A stretch of DNA of 64,000 nt, from the NCBI GenBank assembly GCA_016124805.1, contig WGND01000009.1, positions 1 through 64,000 of the forward strand, in the 5' to 3' direction. Below, piece by piece: positions 45,656 through 54,638 of the stretch; position 1 is the stretch's first letter, and each line of letters opens with the position of its first letter. The notes below the pieces were generated by a model. That model was not told the origin of the DNA, ran no database searches, and saw only the letters and a program-made list of their open reading frames with translations. This DNA comes from Hyphomicrobiales bacterium. GTDB taxonomy: Bacteria > Pseudomonadota > Alphaproteobacteria > Parvibaculales > Parvibaculaceae. Made by a program: the position numbers and the translations under genes.

Positions 45656-45672
45656 GAAATACAGCCCGCGCC

Positions 45673-46431
45673 CTAGTCTTCGCAGGGGCCTGTGCCAGTC
45701 TCTTTCAGTTCCTCGCCGATCCGGTCAAAATAGGTTCGCTGGCAGATGCCATTTGCGCCATAGCGATCATGCTGGCGATGGGTCATCACCAGCACATCCT
45801 CATTATAAGTGTAGAAGTCGGTTTCATAATCGGCGGCGCTGCTGCGGTTTGTCGCGCGAATTTCCTGGGCTTCCATGTCAAAGATGGGTGAGCTGAGCTC
45901 ATCAAGGGCCGGATCAGGAACGAAGCTGTCGGCCATCATCGACCAGAGATAATTGGTATAAAATACATTGGCGCCGGGCGTTGTCTGCCGGATCAGCCGC
46001 AAATCGGCATAGCCGTCAAAATTCATGTCAAGCAGTTCAAAGCCGTTTGCCGCCAGCGCTGTTGGGGCAACGGAGTCGACAGGCTCAATGGTCTGGACGG
46101 GTGTGCCCTTGTCTTCCTGCGTGATTGTGATGGACTCAATGACGCGCAGATCGCTGGACGGTTTCAGATATCCCTGCAGCTTGAAGTCGAGAACGGGCAG
46201 GCCCGCACTGACAATGCCACGGCATGTCAAAGGCGGCGGCTTGAGGGCGGCTGCTTCCTCGCATTCATATATGAAAGGGGCGCTTTCTCCGCCTGCTTCA
46301 AGCGCATCGCCCAGCTCATGGCTCGGCAGCACCTCTCCGGCGTGGGCACATGACGCCGATACGCCGATAAGAAACAGCGCCATCATCGCGATGGCCGCCG
46401 CCTCAGGGAATATGCCCCTTATTCCGCCCAT
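45673..46431 (-). CDS. Secreted XAC2610-like protein
   Basis: 252 residues with a signal peptide (residues 1-31, ending CAHAGE). The centre has LLDMNFDGYADLRLIRQ followed by TNYLWSM, the pattern of the XAC2610-related family (a calcium-loop-like D-x-N-x-D-G-x-x-D segment). Related proteins include putative lysozyme inhibitors of the periplasm. Four or more cysteines. Convergent with the TerB gene. Confidence 0.7.
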   Translation of the reverse strand: MGGIRGIFPEAAAIAMMALFLIGVSASCAHAGEVLPSHELGDALEAGGESAPFIYECEEAAALKPPPLTCRGIVSAGLPVLDFKLQGYLKPSSDLRVIESITITQEDKGTPVQTIEPVDSVAPTALAANGFELLDMNFDGYADLRLIRQTTPGANVFYTNYLWSMMADSFVPDPALDELSSPIFDMEAQEIRATNRSSAADYETDFYTYNEDVLVMTHRQHDRYGANGICQRTYFDRIGEELKETGTGPCED

Positions 46432-46554
46432 TTTTATCCCGTCTTCAGAAAATCCAACAGGTGCTCAGGCGACGCGCTCTTTCTATTGGCGAACCGCAAG
46501 CCGATTTCGGCTAAGGTTCGCATAATGCCATAAAGTCAGGATGACCGCGACCCC

Positions 46555-47382
46555 ATGGACCAGTTCTTGATATCGCAGGAAGCCGGCATCAGGCTGATGG
46601 CCTTTGCAGCCGTGCTGGCCGTGATGATGGTGTGGGAGTTTCTGGCACCCCGTCGCGCTCAGGCTTTGCCGCGTCAGAAAAGATGGCCCACCAATCTGGG
46701 CCTGAGCCTGTTCAACACGGCACTGTTGCGAATTGCCGTGCCCGTGGCGGCGACAGGCGCGGCGCTCTGGGCGGCACAGGCTGGCGTGGGCCTCCTCAAC
46801 CAGACCGAGATGCCACTGGTGTTTGCCTATATCATCACCCTGCTTGCCCTCGACTTTCTCATTTATGCCCAGCATGTCCTGTTTCATCGGGTGCCGCTGC
46901 TCTGGCGCGTTCACAAGATGCATCATGCCGACACCGATCTTGATGTCACCAGCGGCATCCGCTTTCATCCCATCGAGATCCTGCTCAGCGTTGCGATCAA
47001 GATGGCGGCGATCATCGCGCTTGGCGCGCCTGCCGGTGCCGTGATCCTGTTTGAAATCCTGCTCAACGCCATGGCGATGTTCAATCATGCCAATATCAAT
47101 CTTGCGCCGGGCCTTGATCGTGTTTTGAGAAAAATCATCGTCACGCCGGACATGCACCGCGTTCATCACTCTGTGATACCGGCAGAGCATCATCGCAATT
47201 TCGGCTTTAACCTGTCGCTTTGGGATCGCCTGTTTCACACTTACATCGCCCAGCCGCGTGAAGGCCATCTCGGCATGAAAATCGGACTGACTGATTATCC
47301 GGGGCCACAGCCTGCTGAGTTCCTGTGGAACCTTGTGCTACCCTTCACCCGTGACATGCGCGAGGAGGAGAAAAAGGCATGA
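46555..47382 (+). CDS. Sterol desaturase/fatty acid hydroxylase family protein
   Basis: 275 residues, about four membrane helices, with the His clusters of the di-iron family: HVLFHRVPLLWRVHKMHH (about 108-124), FNHANI, and HRVHHS (about 203-208). It hydroxylates or desaturates a lipid in the inner membrane; substrate unknown. It overlaps the phosphatase gene by ATGA. Confidence 0.88.
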   Translation: MDQFLISQEAGIRLMAFAAVLAVMMVWEFLAPRRAQALPRQKRWPTNLGLSLFNTALLRIAVPVAATGAALWAAQAGVGLLNQTEMPLVFAYIITLLALDFLIYAQHVLFHRVPLLWRVHKMHHADTDLDVTSGIRFHPIEILLSVAIKMAAIIALGAPAGAVILFEILLNAMAMFNHANINLAPGLDRVLRKIIVTPDMHRVHHSVIPAEHHRNFGFNLSLWDRLFHTYIAQPREGHLGMKIGLTDYPGPQPAEFLWNLVLPFTRDMREEEKKA

Positions 47383-47906
47383 AGCGGCTTTGCCTTTTTC
47401 GGCATGCAAAATCTGACTGGCGCGACGCAGGCTTGAATGATTTCGAGCGGCCCCTGAATGAGCGCGGTCGCAAGGCGGCCGATTTCATGGCCCATTTCAT
47501 TGATCAATCGCAATGGCGTCCCGACGCCGTTCTCTGCTCCACAGCCGTGCGCGCGCGCGAAACTTTTGCGCCGCTGCAGGCACTTCTCGGCACCGGCATG
47601 CCCGTCCAGTTTATTGACAGGCTCTATCACGCCATGCCGGATGTGCTGCTGGAGGTGATCCACGCCGAAGCATCCGATGATGCCGACACATTGCTTGTCA
47701 TCGCCCATAATCCGGGACTGGCGCTCATGGCTGCCGACCTTGCCCCGGCTGAGACAGACGAGGCGATGGCGCATGGTGACGGCATGCCGACGGGCGGCTT
47801 CATCGTTTTTGAATTTGATGTCGACCATTGGCGCGATGTGAAGGAACATCAAGGACGCCTCGTCTTCTTCGGCAAGCCGCGCCAGCTAATGGCCGAGGCC
47901 AAATAG
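47379..47906 (+). CDS. SixA-like histidine phosphatase family protein
   Basis: 175 residues of the branch-2-like short histidine phosphatases: LFRHAKSDW holds the catalytic RHxK/G motif at residues 8-11, and IAHNPGL carries the second His. SixA of E. coli removes phosphate from Hpt domains; relatives have other substrates. The start overlaps the desaturase stop. There is a (degenerate) Hpt-type protein 5 kb upstream, but no link is proven. Confidence 0.85.
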   Translation: MKRLCLFRHAKSDWRDAGLNDFERPLNERGRKAADFMAHFIDQSQWRPDAVLCSTAVRARETFAPLQALLGTGMPVQFIDRLYHAMPDVLLEVIHAEASDDADTLLVIAHNPGLALMAADLAPAETDEAMAHGDGMPTGGFIVFEFDVDHWRDVKEHQGRLVFFGKPRQLMAEAK

Positions 47907-47910
47907 CCGT

Positions 47911-48930
47911 CTAGTAAATGCTCTGGCTGAAATAGCGATTGCTGATGGCGGCATAGGAGCCATCCGCCACCATGCCCGCCAGCGCCGCATTCATGCGGTC
48001 GCGCAACGCCCCGTTTTCGGCCTTGAGGGCGATGCCTGCGCCCTGCCCGAAATAGGCGGGGTCTGCATAATCAGACCCGACAAGCCTGCAGCATGCAGCA
48101 CCTTTGCCAGCGATCGTCCAGCGCAAGAGTGCATTGCGGTCGGCAAAGACAAGATCAGCCTCACCTGCGGCAAGTGCCGTTTCCAGCGCCTTTAAGGACC
48201 CGAGTTCCACGCGCTGAATATCGGAGAAATGGGTCTTCAGATAGGCCATGTGGACGGAGCCTGCCTGCACGGCAACTTTTTTGCCGCGCAGAGCCTCAGG
48301 TGAGGCCGCCGCTGGCACCTTGTCGCGGCGGGCGGCAAAGTGACCCGGCGTGCCGTAATAACGCTCGGTGAAGATCACGTCATTGAGGTTCTTCACATTC
48401 TCGCGCGCCTTTGAGGGGCGCAGCAGGGAGGCAACCACCGCATCGGCCTTTCCTGCTTCGAGGCGCGGAATGAGGTCGGCCCAAGGCGCGGCCTCGATGC
48501 GGCATTCGGCATCAAGACGCTGGCAAAGTGCCCGGGCCAGATCGACATCAAAGCCTGTGAGATCGCCCGATGCCGTCTTGAAGTTGAAGGGCGGATAGGC
48601 GCCTTCAGTCAGGATCAGGAGTTTTTCCCTGGGCGCCTCGATTGTCTTCTCATCCGGGCGTGCCGGGTTCGGAAATGGCAGATGCAACTGGCTCAGCGTT
48701 GCTTCATCCAGCGGCGCTTGTGGCTCATCTGAAGGGGCGGGCACAAGCTCATCAGGCATCGGCACAATGTCATCGCGCGCCACTGTCGTGGTCTCTGCCG
48801 CGGCTAAGGTCGCATCAAGCTGGCCTTGCGGTGCCAAAAGCCAGTCCAGCGGCGCGCCGGTGTAAAATTTCCCCAGGGCCCCGGCGAGCAGAACAATGGC
48901 CAGTAGATTGAGGTAAATCAGGTAACGCAT
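47911..48930 (-). CDS. Membrane-anchored solute-binding domain protein
   Basis: 339 residues from the ATG at 48930, where a hydrophobic N-terminus begins (LIYLNLLAIVLLAGALGKFY); it reads as an anchor or uncleaved signal. A Pro/Asp/Glu-rich linker follows (about 45-95). Residues about 105-335 are a family-3 periplasmic solute-binding domain (TEGAYPPFNFK...LTGFDVDLARALC; LRGKKVAVQAGSVH). No ABC permease or ATPase is near, so it is an orphan receptor or sensor. Confidence 0.8.
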   Translation of the reverse strand: MRYLIYLNLLAIVLLAGALGKFYTGAPLDWLLAPQGQLDATLAAAETTTVARDDIVPMPDELVPAPSDEPQAPLDEATLSQLHLPFPNPARPDEKTIEAPREKLLILTEGAYPPFNFKTASGDLTGFDVDLARALCQRLDAECRIEAAPWADLIPRLEAGKADAVVASLLRPSKARENVKNLNDVIFTERYYGTPGHFAARRDKVPAAASPEALRGKKVAVQAGSVHMAYLKTHFSDIQRVELGSLKALETALAAGEADLVFADRNALLRWTIAGKGAACCRLVGSDYADPAYFGQGAGIALKAENGALRDRMNAALAGMVADGSYAAISNRYFSQSIY

Positions 48931-49190
48931 CGGGACCCAGCTCTTTTCGGCGAGACATTCGCGGCAGCTTCCTAGCATGCGCAATGCTGTTTCTTTATGA
49001 AACAGTCCGCCCGCCAGGGGAAATAGTATTGGCCTCAAGGCCGCTTCTGCCCCTTTTAACGCAATGGCCATGCCATGCAGGCGGCGCACAAGGTACCGGA
49101 TTATGGGTCATTCTTGCTATCCGCCATATTTTACCATAAAACAAAAATGCAGAGTTCATTTGGCACGATGGTGCAGAATGGAGGCGTGGG

Positions 49191-51143
49191 ATGTCCGGTC
49201 GAGGGGACGGCGACAGGCATGTGCGGCAGCAGCCCGCCAAGCGACGCCCCTTGTCCGGCGACACAAGGCAGCGCCGACGCAAGCACCTTCTGATGGGCGA
49301 ACTTGCCCTTGCGCGCGGACTGATCGCTCCTCACGAGCTCCTGCCTTTGCTGGGTCTGCAAAAAAAATGGGGCACCAGACTGGGCCCCACCCTTCTTTCT
49401 TCAGGTCACGCAACGCCGCATGACATTGCGCGGCTTGTCGCCACGCAGCGCGACCTGCCCCTGATAAATCTGCGCCACGAGCCGCCCGATGCAGCCCTGC
49501 TGCGCGCAAATGACATCGCCTTCTATCTGGCGCATCACTGTCTGCCCTGGCGGCGCGTCAACGGCGAAGTGGTCTATGTGGCGGCTGATCCTGTCGAAGC
49601 CGCAAAGATCATTGCCCAGCGCAATGGACGCCTTGCACGCATCCATGTGGCGTCGGCGCGCGACATCCAGAAAACTGTCGCCGCGCATTTTGGTGAGGAA
49701 CTCAGCGAGCTGGCGATCCATGGCCTCGAGCGCACGCATGCGACATTTTCGGCCTCGCGACGTACCACGCCTTCGCAGGACATATGGATCGGGTGCCTCG
49801 CACTGCTCACCCTCGCTGCCCTGTTATTCGCACCGGACTCAAGCCTGGTAGCTTTGAACGTCATTCTGGGGTCCTGCTTTCTCGGCATCGGGGCGTTGCG
49901 GCTGCTATCCATCCTGATCGGCCTGACCGCTGCACCCAGTGCGGAACAGCGCGCCTTTGCCCAATCCCGACCGGTCGCTGATTGCGACTTGCCGATCTAT
50001 ACGATCATCGTGCCGCTGTTCAGGGAATCTGCGGTGCTGCCAGTCATTGCACATGCCCTGCAACGGCTTGACTATCCCGCCGCCAAGCTCGACATCAAAC
50101 TTGTCTTTGAGGAAAGTGATCCGCAAACCTATGCGGATGCCAAGGCGCTGAACCTGCCCGGTCACATCGAATTCATCCGTGTACCCGACAGTCTTCCCCG
50201 CACCAAGCCCAAGGCCTGCAATTACGCGCTCCCCTTTGTACGCGGCCGCTATGCCGTCGTTTATGATGCCGAGGATATGCCCGAGCCGGATCAATTGCGC
50301 AAAGCCATCGCCGCGTTCGATCTCGGCGACCCGAGGCTTGCCTGCGTGCAGGCCCAGCTCAATTATTACAACTGGAACGAGAACTGGCTGACCCGACAAT
50401 TCGCACTTGAATATGCCGCCTTTTTCGATCTGCTTCTGCCGGCGCTGGACCAGTTGCGCCTGCCGATACCGCTCGGCGGCACGTCGACCCATTTCCGTGT
50501 TGATGCGCTGCGGGCCTGCGGCGGCTGGGATGCCTATAATGTGACGGAGGATGCCGATCTCGGGATACGCCTGAGAGTGCTTGGCTATCGCTGCGGCATC
50601 ATCAATTCAACGACGCAGGAAGAAGCCAATTGCCGACCCGGCAACTGGATCCGGCAACGCTCACGCTGGGTGAAAGGCTGGGTACAGACCTATCTGGTGC
50701 ATATGCGTCATCCGGTGAGCCTGTTTCGTGCGCTTGGCTGGCGGGGCTTCCTCGGCTTTCAGCTGGTGATCGGCGGCTTCAGCCTTTCCAATCTCGTCCA
50801 TCCTTTTTTTTATGCCGTGCTTGTTAACCATGTTTTTCTGAACCATGGCAGCGAAACGGATATGCCGCTGGTCATCTTCAATCTGGTGGTGCTGGTCTCC
50901 GGCTACAGCCTGACCATCATCGCGGGCATGGTGGCGGTGTCGCGGCGCGGGCTGGTACGCCTCATTCCCTCCGCCCTCAGCCTGCCCGCCTATTGGCTGC
51001 TGATATCGCTGGCCTCCTACAAGGCGCTGTATCAATTCGTAACGCGGCCCTTTCACTGGGAAAAGACCGATCACGGCCTCAGCCGCATGAAACTGCCCGA
51101 CATCCAGATTGCAAAAGAGCCCCGCTCGATAACCAATCACTAA
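49191..51143 (+). CDS. GT2 glycosyltransferase with N-terminal MshEN-like domain
   Basis: 650 residues; GGAGG is six bases before the ATG. Residues 33-175 follow the GspE/MshE N-terminal pattern: LLMGELALARGLI, then TRLGPTLLSSG, the RLGxxLxxxG segment used by MshEN domains to bind c-di-GMP. After membrane helices (198-245) comes a processive family-2 transferase domain (265-495) with DAED (359-362), TED (452-454) and QRSRW (489-493), as in cellulose-synthase-like enzymes. More helices follow (about 510-620). It should polymerise a beta-glycan at the inner membrane, with c-di-GMP control by inference. A response regulator follows 59 bp downstream. Confidence 0.88.
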   Translation: MSGRGDGDRHVRQQPAKRRPLSGDTRQRRRKHLLMGELALARGLIAPHELLPLLGLQKKWGTRLGPTLLSSGHATPHDIARLVATQRDLPLINLRHEPPDAALLRANDIAFYLAHHCLPWRRVNGEVVYVAADPVEAAKIIAQRNGRLARIHVASARDIQKTVAAHFGEELSELAIHGLERTHATFSASRRTTPSQDIWIGCLALLTLAALLFAPDSSLVALNVILGSCFLGIGALRLLSILIGLTAAPSAEQRAFAQSRPVADCDLPIYTIIVPLFRESAVLPVIAHALQRLDYPAAKLDIKLVFEESDPQTYADAKALNLPGHIEFIRVPDSLPRTKPKACNYALPFVRGRYAVVYDAEDMPEPDQLRKAIAAFDLGDPRLACVQAQLNYYNWNENWLTRQFALEYAAFFDLLLPALDQLRLPIPLGGTSTHFRVDALRACGGWDAYNVTEDADLGIRLRVLGYRCGIINSTTQEEANCRPGNWIRQRSRWVKGWVQTYLVHMRHPVSLFRALGWRGFLGFQLVIGGFSLSNLVHPFFYAVLVNHVFLNHGSETDMPLVIFNLVVLVSGYSLTIIAGMVAVSRRGLVRLIPSALSLPAYWLLISLASYKALYQFVTRPFHWEKTDHGLSRMKLPDIQIAKEPRSITNH

Positions 51144-51202
51144 AGAAATTCTGCGACCATCCCCTCAACAATTGCCGTCTGATTCTGATCAAGGACCTGA
51201 CT

Positions 51203-51712
51203 TTGTCTCATATTTCCTTCACAACCACGCTGCCGCTCGAAACCTACAGGCAATTGGGTGTCCTGGTTGTCGAGGATTCACCCCATATGGCATCGATGCT
51301 GCGCATCATCCTGAATGAGCTTGGGGTGACACGCATCTGGTCGGCACGCAGTGGCGAGGATGCCCTGGGCGTCTTCTCGCGTCACAGCGTCGATATTTCG
51401 GTGATTGATGAACTCGAGCCGCCTCTTGATGGCCTTTCCATCGTGCGCGCCATCCGCATGGCGGAAACTGATGATCTGCAGCGCGTGCCTGCGATCTATC
51501 TGACGACGCAGCGCTCGCGCGAGGAGATTATCGCTGCGCGCGATGCCGGCGTGACCGAAATTCTCTCCAAACCTTTTTCAGCTGCCCAATTTGTCGCGCG
51601 ACTGGAAACCGTGCTGAAGCGCCCGCGCCCGATCATCAAAAGTGAAAATTTCATCGGCCCGGACCGTCGTCGCCGCGAACAAGGCGCGACGGACGAACGC
51701 CGCAAGGGCTGA
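51203..51712 (+). CDS. Response regulator (receiver domain, GPDRRRR tail)
   Basis: 169 residues from a TTG at 51203, chosen because AAGGA lies seven bases upstream and no ATG occurs before the conserved core. Single receiver domain: acidic pair Glu24/Asp25 (VVEDSP), phospho-acceptor Asp69 (SVIDELEP), and Lys123 (LSKPFS). The C-terminal tail FIGPDRRRR is a motif shared by a group of alphaproteobacterial receivers. No output domain, so it acts by binding a partner. Likely co-transcribed with the glycosyltransferase. Confidence 0.88.
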   Translation: MSHISFTTTLPLETYRQLGVLVVEDSPHMASMLRIILNELGVTRIWSARSGEDALGVFSRHSVDISVIDELEPPLDGLSIVRAIRMAETDDLQRVPAIYLTTQRSREEIIAARDAGVTEILSKPFSAAQFVARLETVLKRPRPIIKSENFIGPDRRRREQGATDERRKG

Positions 51713-51757
51713 CAGGCATTGAGCGAATGTCCGTTCTGACGGTCGGGCATTTGGGGT

Positions 51758-51831
51758 TGGAGCGGGTGAAGGGAATCGAACCCTCGTCGTAAGCTTGGGA
51801 AGCTTCTGCTCTACCATTGAGCTACACCCGC
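51758..51831 (-). tRNA. tRNA-Gly(UCC)
   Basis: 74 nt with encoded CCA. GCGGGTG pairs with CACCCGC for the acceptor stem; D-arm GCTC-GAGC; anticodon loop CTTCCCA with anticodon UCC (reads GGA/GGG); T-loop GTTCGATTC closed by GAGGG/CCCTT. It lies between the response regulator and the DUF2804 gene. Confidence 0.96.
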
Positions 51832-51875
51832 CTCGCCTCATGTTTAGCCTGCGGCACTGTCTCCGGCAAGCATCC

Positions 51876-52895
51876 TTACCAGCGGTTCTGCACTTCTTCG
51901 GCAAAGCCCAGAATATCCGCAATCTCGAGCCTGCGCCCGTCATCCAGAACCACGCTGCCTGAAAAGCGGCCAAAGACCTGATGCTGGATGGACCGCAGAA
52001 GGTCCAAATTCATATTGGCCGCGCGGTCGATGATGGGCGCGAAATTCATTTCAAAGCGGCCATCATTGCTGGTGAACCGCCAGGGCGCCGCATCATAGCC
52101 TTCCGGCGGGATGTGGAAGGTGACGGCCTCAAGCTTGTGGGCCCTGCCGTCATAAAACAGCATGTTCTCCGAGGCGGCGGATGTGTCGCCGAAGCCATAA
52201 CCGATATTGAAGCCGAAGGGTCTGCCTTCGTGATGGCCCGACGCCGAGCCCCAATACCAGGTGTTGTCATAGGTCCAGACACCACGACCCCAGTCCAGCA
52301 CGGCGGAGGCCGTTGCCGGATCAAACACGAAGGATTTTCCATCGAAAACAACCGTGCCTTCAGCAGGCATGCAGTTGATCTTTTGATTGTAATAAAAGGC
52401 GCGCGGCGCTTTGGCAAAGGGGGTGGCAATCACCATGCGATCCATCGCCGGCTGGCTGAGCGTGACATCGACCTTGAGGCCCTTGCCCTTGCCAAAGCCC
52501 GGGCAATCCATCGACAGGTGCCGGGCTTCAGGCGCGAGACGAAAGGCCATGTTCATTCTGGGGTGGGTCTGGACGATGTCATCGGCATCGGCCGTTTCGG
52601 GTAGCCCCATGCGCCCCATCGGGAAAGGGATCAGAATGCTTTCGGTTGTTTCTTTCGGGGTGGCCAAATCCATCCAGGTGGCCGAGAGCAGACCCATATA
52701 GCCATTATCAGCGACTGTCAGCGCCAGACCGTGGTCTTCGCTCAGCACACAGTAATAGTCCCATTCCTTGATCCGCAGGGATGAGGCCCCCACCGAGGCG
52801 CGCCGATAGCGCTTCACTTCCGATGTCGCAAAGCCTGCTTCCTGCAGATGCCCTCTGGCATCCAGCAGGTCACCCGGACCAAGTTCGCGCTGCAT
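51876..52895 (-). CDS. DUF2804 protein
   Basis: 339 residues from the ATG at 52895 with AAGGGAAA upstream; the longer frame runs into the divergent gene. YYNQKINCMPAEG and DWGRGVWTYDNTWYWGSASG are the typical DUF2804 segments; the protein is beta-rich with many tryptophans, and has no signal peptide. The family is uncharacterised, though its fold resembles lipocalin-like carotenoid hydratases. It is divergent from a radical SAM gene (82 bp). Confidence 0.85.
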   Translation of the reverse strand: MQRELGPGDLLDARGHLQEAGFATSEVKRYRRASVGASSLRIKEWDYYCVLSEDHGLALTVADNGYMGLLSATWMDLATPKETTESILIPFPMGRMGLPETADADDIVQTHPRMNMAFRLAPEARHLSMDCPGFGKGKGLKVDVTLSQPAMDRMVIATPFAKAPRAFYYNQKINCMPAEGTVVFDGKSFVFDPATASAVLDWGRGVWTYDNTWYWGSASGHHEGRPFGFNIGYGFGDTSAASENMLFYDGRAHKLEAVTFHIPPEGYDAAPWRFTSNDGRFEMNFAPIIDRAANMNLDLLRSIQHQVFGRFSGSVVLDDGRRLEIADILGFAEEVQNRW

Positions 52896-52977
52896 GTCGT
52901 TTCCCTTTTTTGCCCAATCTACCCCCGCTCGCAAGAATGTGAATGGTGAAAATGGGGGCGGCTGATAGTCTGACGGC

Positions 52978-53919
52978 ATGAATATTTCGATCCCCCCTGC
53001 CAAATTCAGCGACCCCGATGTGACGGCGAAGGGCGAGACCCGCGCGCATGTGGCACTGGTGCAGCTCGAAACGCTCTGGATCAATACCGGCACACTCTGC
53101 AACATCGAATGCGCCCATTGCTATATTCATTCCAGCCCGACGGATGATCGCCTGAGCTATTTCACGCTGGCTGACACCCTGATTTTTCTCGACGAGATCG
53201 AGCGTGAGGAACTGGGCACGAAAGAGATCGGTTTTACCGGTGGCGAACCCTTCATGAACCCGGACATGCTGGCCATGGCGGAGGCTGCACTGGCGCGTGG
53301 CCATCAGGTGCTGATCCTGACCAATGCCATGCAGCCGCTGATGCGACCCAAAATCCGCGACGGTCTCCTGGCCCTCAAAAGCCGCCATGGCACGGCCCTG
53401 CGCCTGCGCATCAGCATCGACCATTACAGCGAAACGCTCCACGACGCCGAGCGCGGCGCGGGTGCCTTTGAAAAAACGCTGACCGGGCTCAAATGGCTGG
53501 CCGGGGAAGGCTTCTCCCTCACCATTGCCGGGCGCACGGCGCCGGGCGAAAGCGAGACTGATGAGCGCGCGGGCTATGCTGCCCTTTTTGCGCGGGAAGG
53601 GATCGACCTTGATCCACATGACCCGTCGATGCTCATCGTTTTTCCGGAAATGGACGAAACGACAGACGTGCCTGAAATCACCACCGCCTGCTGGGATATT
53701 CTCAACGTCAATCCCGACAACATGATGTGTGCGACGAGCCGCATGGTGATCAAACGCAAGGGCGCGGCAGGGCCTGCTGTCGTGGCGTGTACCCTGCTGC
53801 CGGATGATCCACAATTTGAACTGGGCCAGACGCTGAAAGAGGCTTCGGGGCCCATTAAACTCAACCACCGCCATTGCGCAAAATTCTGCGTGCTGGGCGG
53901 GGCAAGCTGTTCGGGCTAG
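52978..53919 (+). CDS. Radical SAM protein of unknown function
   Basis: 313 residues. The radical SAM cluster motif C-x3-C-x2-C is at Cys41, Cys45 and Cys48 (CNIECAHCY), then GFTGGEPF for SAM binding. More cysteines near the C-terminus (271, 300, 304, 311 in VVACTLLP and HRHCAKFCVLGGASC) look like an extra iron-sulphur site, reminiscent of SPASM/twitch-type enzymes. No peptide substrate gene was seen close by. It ends in an overlapping stop codon with convergent lrgB. Confidence 0.87.
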   Translation: MNISIPPAKFSDPDVTAKGETRAHVALVQLETLWINTGTLCNIECAHCYIHSSPTDDRLSYFTLADTLIFLDEIEREELGTKEIGFTGGEPFMNPDMLAMAEAALARGHQVLILTNAMQPLMRPKIRDGLLALKSRHGTALRLRISIDHYSETLHDAERGAGAFEKTLTGLKWLAGEGFSLTIAGRTAPGESETDERAGYAALFAREGIDLDPHDPSMLIVFPEMDETTDVPEITTACWDILNVNPDNMMCATSRMVIKRKGAAGPAVVACTLLPDDPQFELGQTLKEASGPIKLNHRHCAKFCVLGGASCSG

Positions 53920-54638
53920 CTGAACAGCAACCATATGACCGGCAGCAACAGCGCCGTGATGATGCCGTTGAGCGTCATCGCCACGCCTGAAAATGTGCCC
54001 GCCTCCCAGCTCACCTGAAAGGCGCGCGCCGTGCCGATGCCATGCGCGGCAATGCCCATGGCAAAGCCGCGCGCGCGCGGGTCCTTGATGCCGAGCGCGT
54101 TAAAAATCCAGCTCCCGAAAACCGCACCGATGGCACCTGTGAAAATCACGAAAACGGCAGCGAGCGCCGGAATGCCCCCGATCTGGTCCGCGATGCCCAT
54201 GGCGATGGGTGTGGTGACGGATTTGGGTGCAAGGGATGAGATGGTTTCAGGGCTTGCGCCGAGCGCCATGCCGATCAGCACGGCGGAAAGCACGGCCGTG
54301 AGCGAGCCCGCCAACAGGGCTACAAACATGGGTCGGGCGACGGATCGCACCTGCCTGAAGTTCAGGTAAAGCGGGATGGCCAGCGAGACGGTCGCAGGCC
54401 CCAATATCCACAAGAGCCATTGCCCGCCATCATTGTAGTGATCGTAATCGCGCCCGCTCAGCATCATCAGGCCGATAATGACGGCGCTCGCGAGCAATAC
54501 GGGATTGATCAGCGGATTGCCGTTCAGGCGCTGCTGCAAATTGCGGAACAGCATATAGGCAAGCAGGGTCAGACCGATCCAGACAAGACCCTCCCCGACC
54601 CGGTCCCAATAGACCGGTTGCCATGCGATATCGCTCAT
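53916..54638 (-). CDS. lrgB: LrgB family protein
   Basis: 240 residues with about six or seven membrane helices; ASSLAPKSVTTPIAMGIA is the family signature. LrgAB/CidAB proteins modulate murein hydrolase activity, cell lysis or small organic acid transport. The start overlaps the lrgA stop (ATGA), and its stop TAG shares CTAG with the stop of the radical SAM gene on the other strand. Confidence 0.92.
   Translation of the reverse strand: MSDIAWQPVYWDRVGEGLVWIGLTLLAYMLFRNLQQRLNGNPLINPVLLASAVIIGLMMLSGRDYDHYNDGGQWLLWILGPATVSLAIPLYLNFRQVRSVARPMFVALLAGSLTAVLSAVLIGMALGASPETISSLAPKSVTTPIAMGIADQIGGIPALAAVFVIFTGAIGAVFGSWIFNALGIKDPRARGFAMGIAAHGIGTARAFQVSWEAGTFSGVAMTLNGIITALLLPVIWLLFS

Noticed and set aside
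51758-51831. tRNA as an integration site
   Set aside because: No integrase or duplicated tRNA 3' end was found in the flanks.
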